The notes under the pieces are model-generated. The model was given only the letters and a program-made list of their open reading frames with translations. It was not told the origin of the DNA and made no database searches. This document shows, one piece after another, positions 5,525-5,962 of a stretch of DNA of 5,962 nucleotides. Source of the stretch: Firmicutes bacterium CAG:145 (lineage in GTDB: Bacteria > Bacillota > Clostridia > Peptostreptococcales > Anaerovoracaceae); the NCBI GenBank assembly GCA_000435715.1, contig FR882601.1:156436-162397 (forward strand). Direction: 5' to 3'. The stretch's first letter is position 1. Each line of letters starts with the position of its first letter. Made by a program: the position numbers and the translations under genes.

Positions 5525-5962
5525 TTACATGTTTTGCGTTGATAGAGATACATCTGACTCTTCAATGTTAGAAGCTTCGGATGTATCTGTCGGAGGCGCC
5601 GCCGCTTCGTCCTCCTTGACATCTTTTTGTTCTTCCGATGTCTTGTTGTCAGGCGTTGCAAGGGCGAATTGGCTGAAGGTGTTTCCCAACACCACAGAGC
5701 CTTCATTGGCTATGTTTTCCCCTGCCGATGAATCCGGTGTCCCCATGCCGGTGTGAAGGTGGCCGTCACAGCTGCAGCGCCGGTTTTTATTTGGAATGTA
5801 TATTCGCTCGTATCTATTTTATCCGTATAATAGCTGGCAGTTCCAATCGTGATTAGGGCATACCCGGAAGCAGTAGAAGATTCGGCTTTCTTAATCGTGA
5901 CGGTGTAGTCCTTGCCGGCCGCCAATCACCCACGACCGCCGCCTCGGCACCCACAACAAACC
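5525..5962 (-). pseudogene. Frameshifted 3' part of a secreted or surface protein gene (cut by window end)
   Basis: Two minus-strand frames join into one sensible protein. The upstream frame (about 5740-5925) gives AGKDYTVTIKKAES, then 'YALITIGTASYYTDKIDTSEYTF' in pieces, and ends at 'TFTPAWG'. The downstream frame (5525 to about 5739) gives 'TPDSSAGENIANEGSVVLG', then an acidic, Ser/Thr/Glu-rich tail ending in TAA at 5525-5527. One lost A near 5739-5740 would restore W-G-T-P-D-S-S. A second break lies near 5926-5928, where the frame hits TGA while a neighbouring frame (…VVGAEAAVVGD) is open to the window edge. The YYTD…FTPxWG pattern reminds me of the C-terminal domain of secreted proteins with SipW-type signal peptides in Firmicutes, but this is weak recognition. 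It could be a genuinely decayed gene or a sequencing/assembly error at a contig end. Confidence 0.5.

Noticed and set aside
5425..5706. Minus-strand frame of 93 codons across the end of the secreted-protein gene
   Set aside because: Its first two thirds are the off-frame reading of the acidic Ser/Glu tail (Lys/Arg/Gln-rich output). The last ~27 residues look more protein-like (CNWIFKKHPPDKRW), but I found no start or family for them.
1..5962. CRISPR arrays, tRNA/rRNA genes, insertion sequences, riboswitches
   Set aside because: No regularly spaced repeats, no tRNA-like cloverleaf or CCA end, no transposase motifs or terminal inverted repeats, and the only leader (about 40 bases) is too short for a riboswitch.

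Overview
The window reads as part of a low-to-medium GC Gram-positive anaerobe chromosome, most likely of the class Clostridia (Eubacteriales). The basis is strong AGGAGG-type ribosome binding sites, two short lipoprotein signal peptides with L-A-[GS]-C lipoboxes, frequent ATA and AGA codons, and a family-1 solute-binding-protein ABC system of the kind common in gut Firmicutes. This assignment is an inference from style, not from a marker gene.

Every supported gene is on the minus strand, so transcription runs from high to low coordinates. From about 5404 down to 1 there is one tightly packed operon: a good sigma-A type promoter (5377-5404), a chimeric 130-residue ORF (5327-4935), two MalF/MalG-type permeases (4948-4103 and 4106-3267), a small membrane-anchored protein (3255-2884), a MalK/UgpC-type ATPase (2884-1922), a beta-propeller-like lipoprotein (1917-847) and a family-1 solute-binding lipoprotein (828 down to the window edge, incomplete). 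Junctions are overlaps of 14, 4 and 1 bases or gaps of 11, 4 and 18 bases, which indicates a single translationally coupled transcript.

The solute-binding protein would capture a substrate outside the cell. The two permeases form the channel and the ATPase dimer powers import. The substrate cannot be read from the sequence; a carbohydrate is the default for these families. The beta-propeller lipoprotein and the small anchored protein are extras not found in a textbook sugar importer. The small protein resembles the membrane-proximal end of efflux-pump periplasmic adaptors.

The most notable feature is the first ORF. Its first ~45-55 residues look like the start of a C39 bacteriocin-processing peptidase/ABC exporter. 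The rest matches the C-terminal end of the beta-propeller lipoprotein encoded ~3 kb downstream. It appears to be a deletion or recombination scar that joined an exporter gene's promoter and start to the remains of a second beta-propeller lipoprotein gene, placing the transporter operon under that promoter.

Upstream (5525-5962) lies the broken 3' end of a secreted-protein gene with at least one, probably two, single-base frame breaks. It is cut by the window end. The ~120 bases between it and the promoter hold no gene or convincing terminator that I can support.
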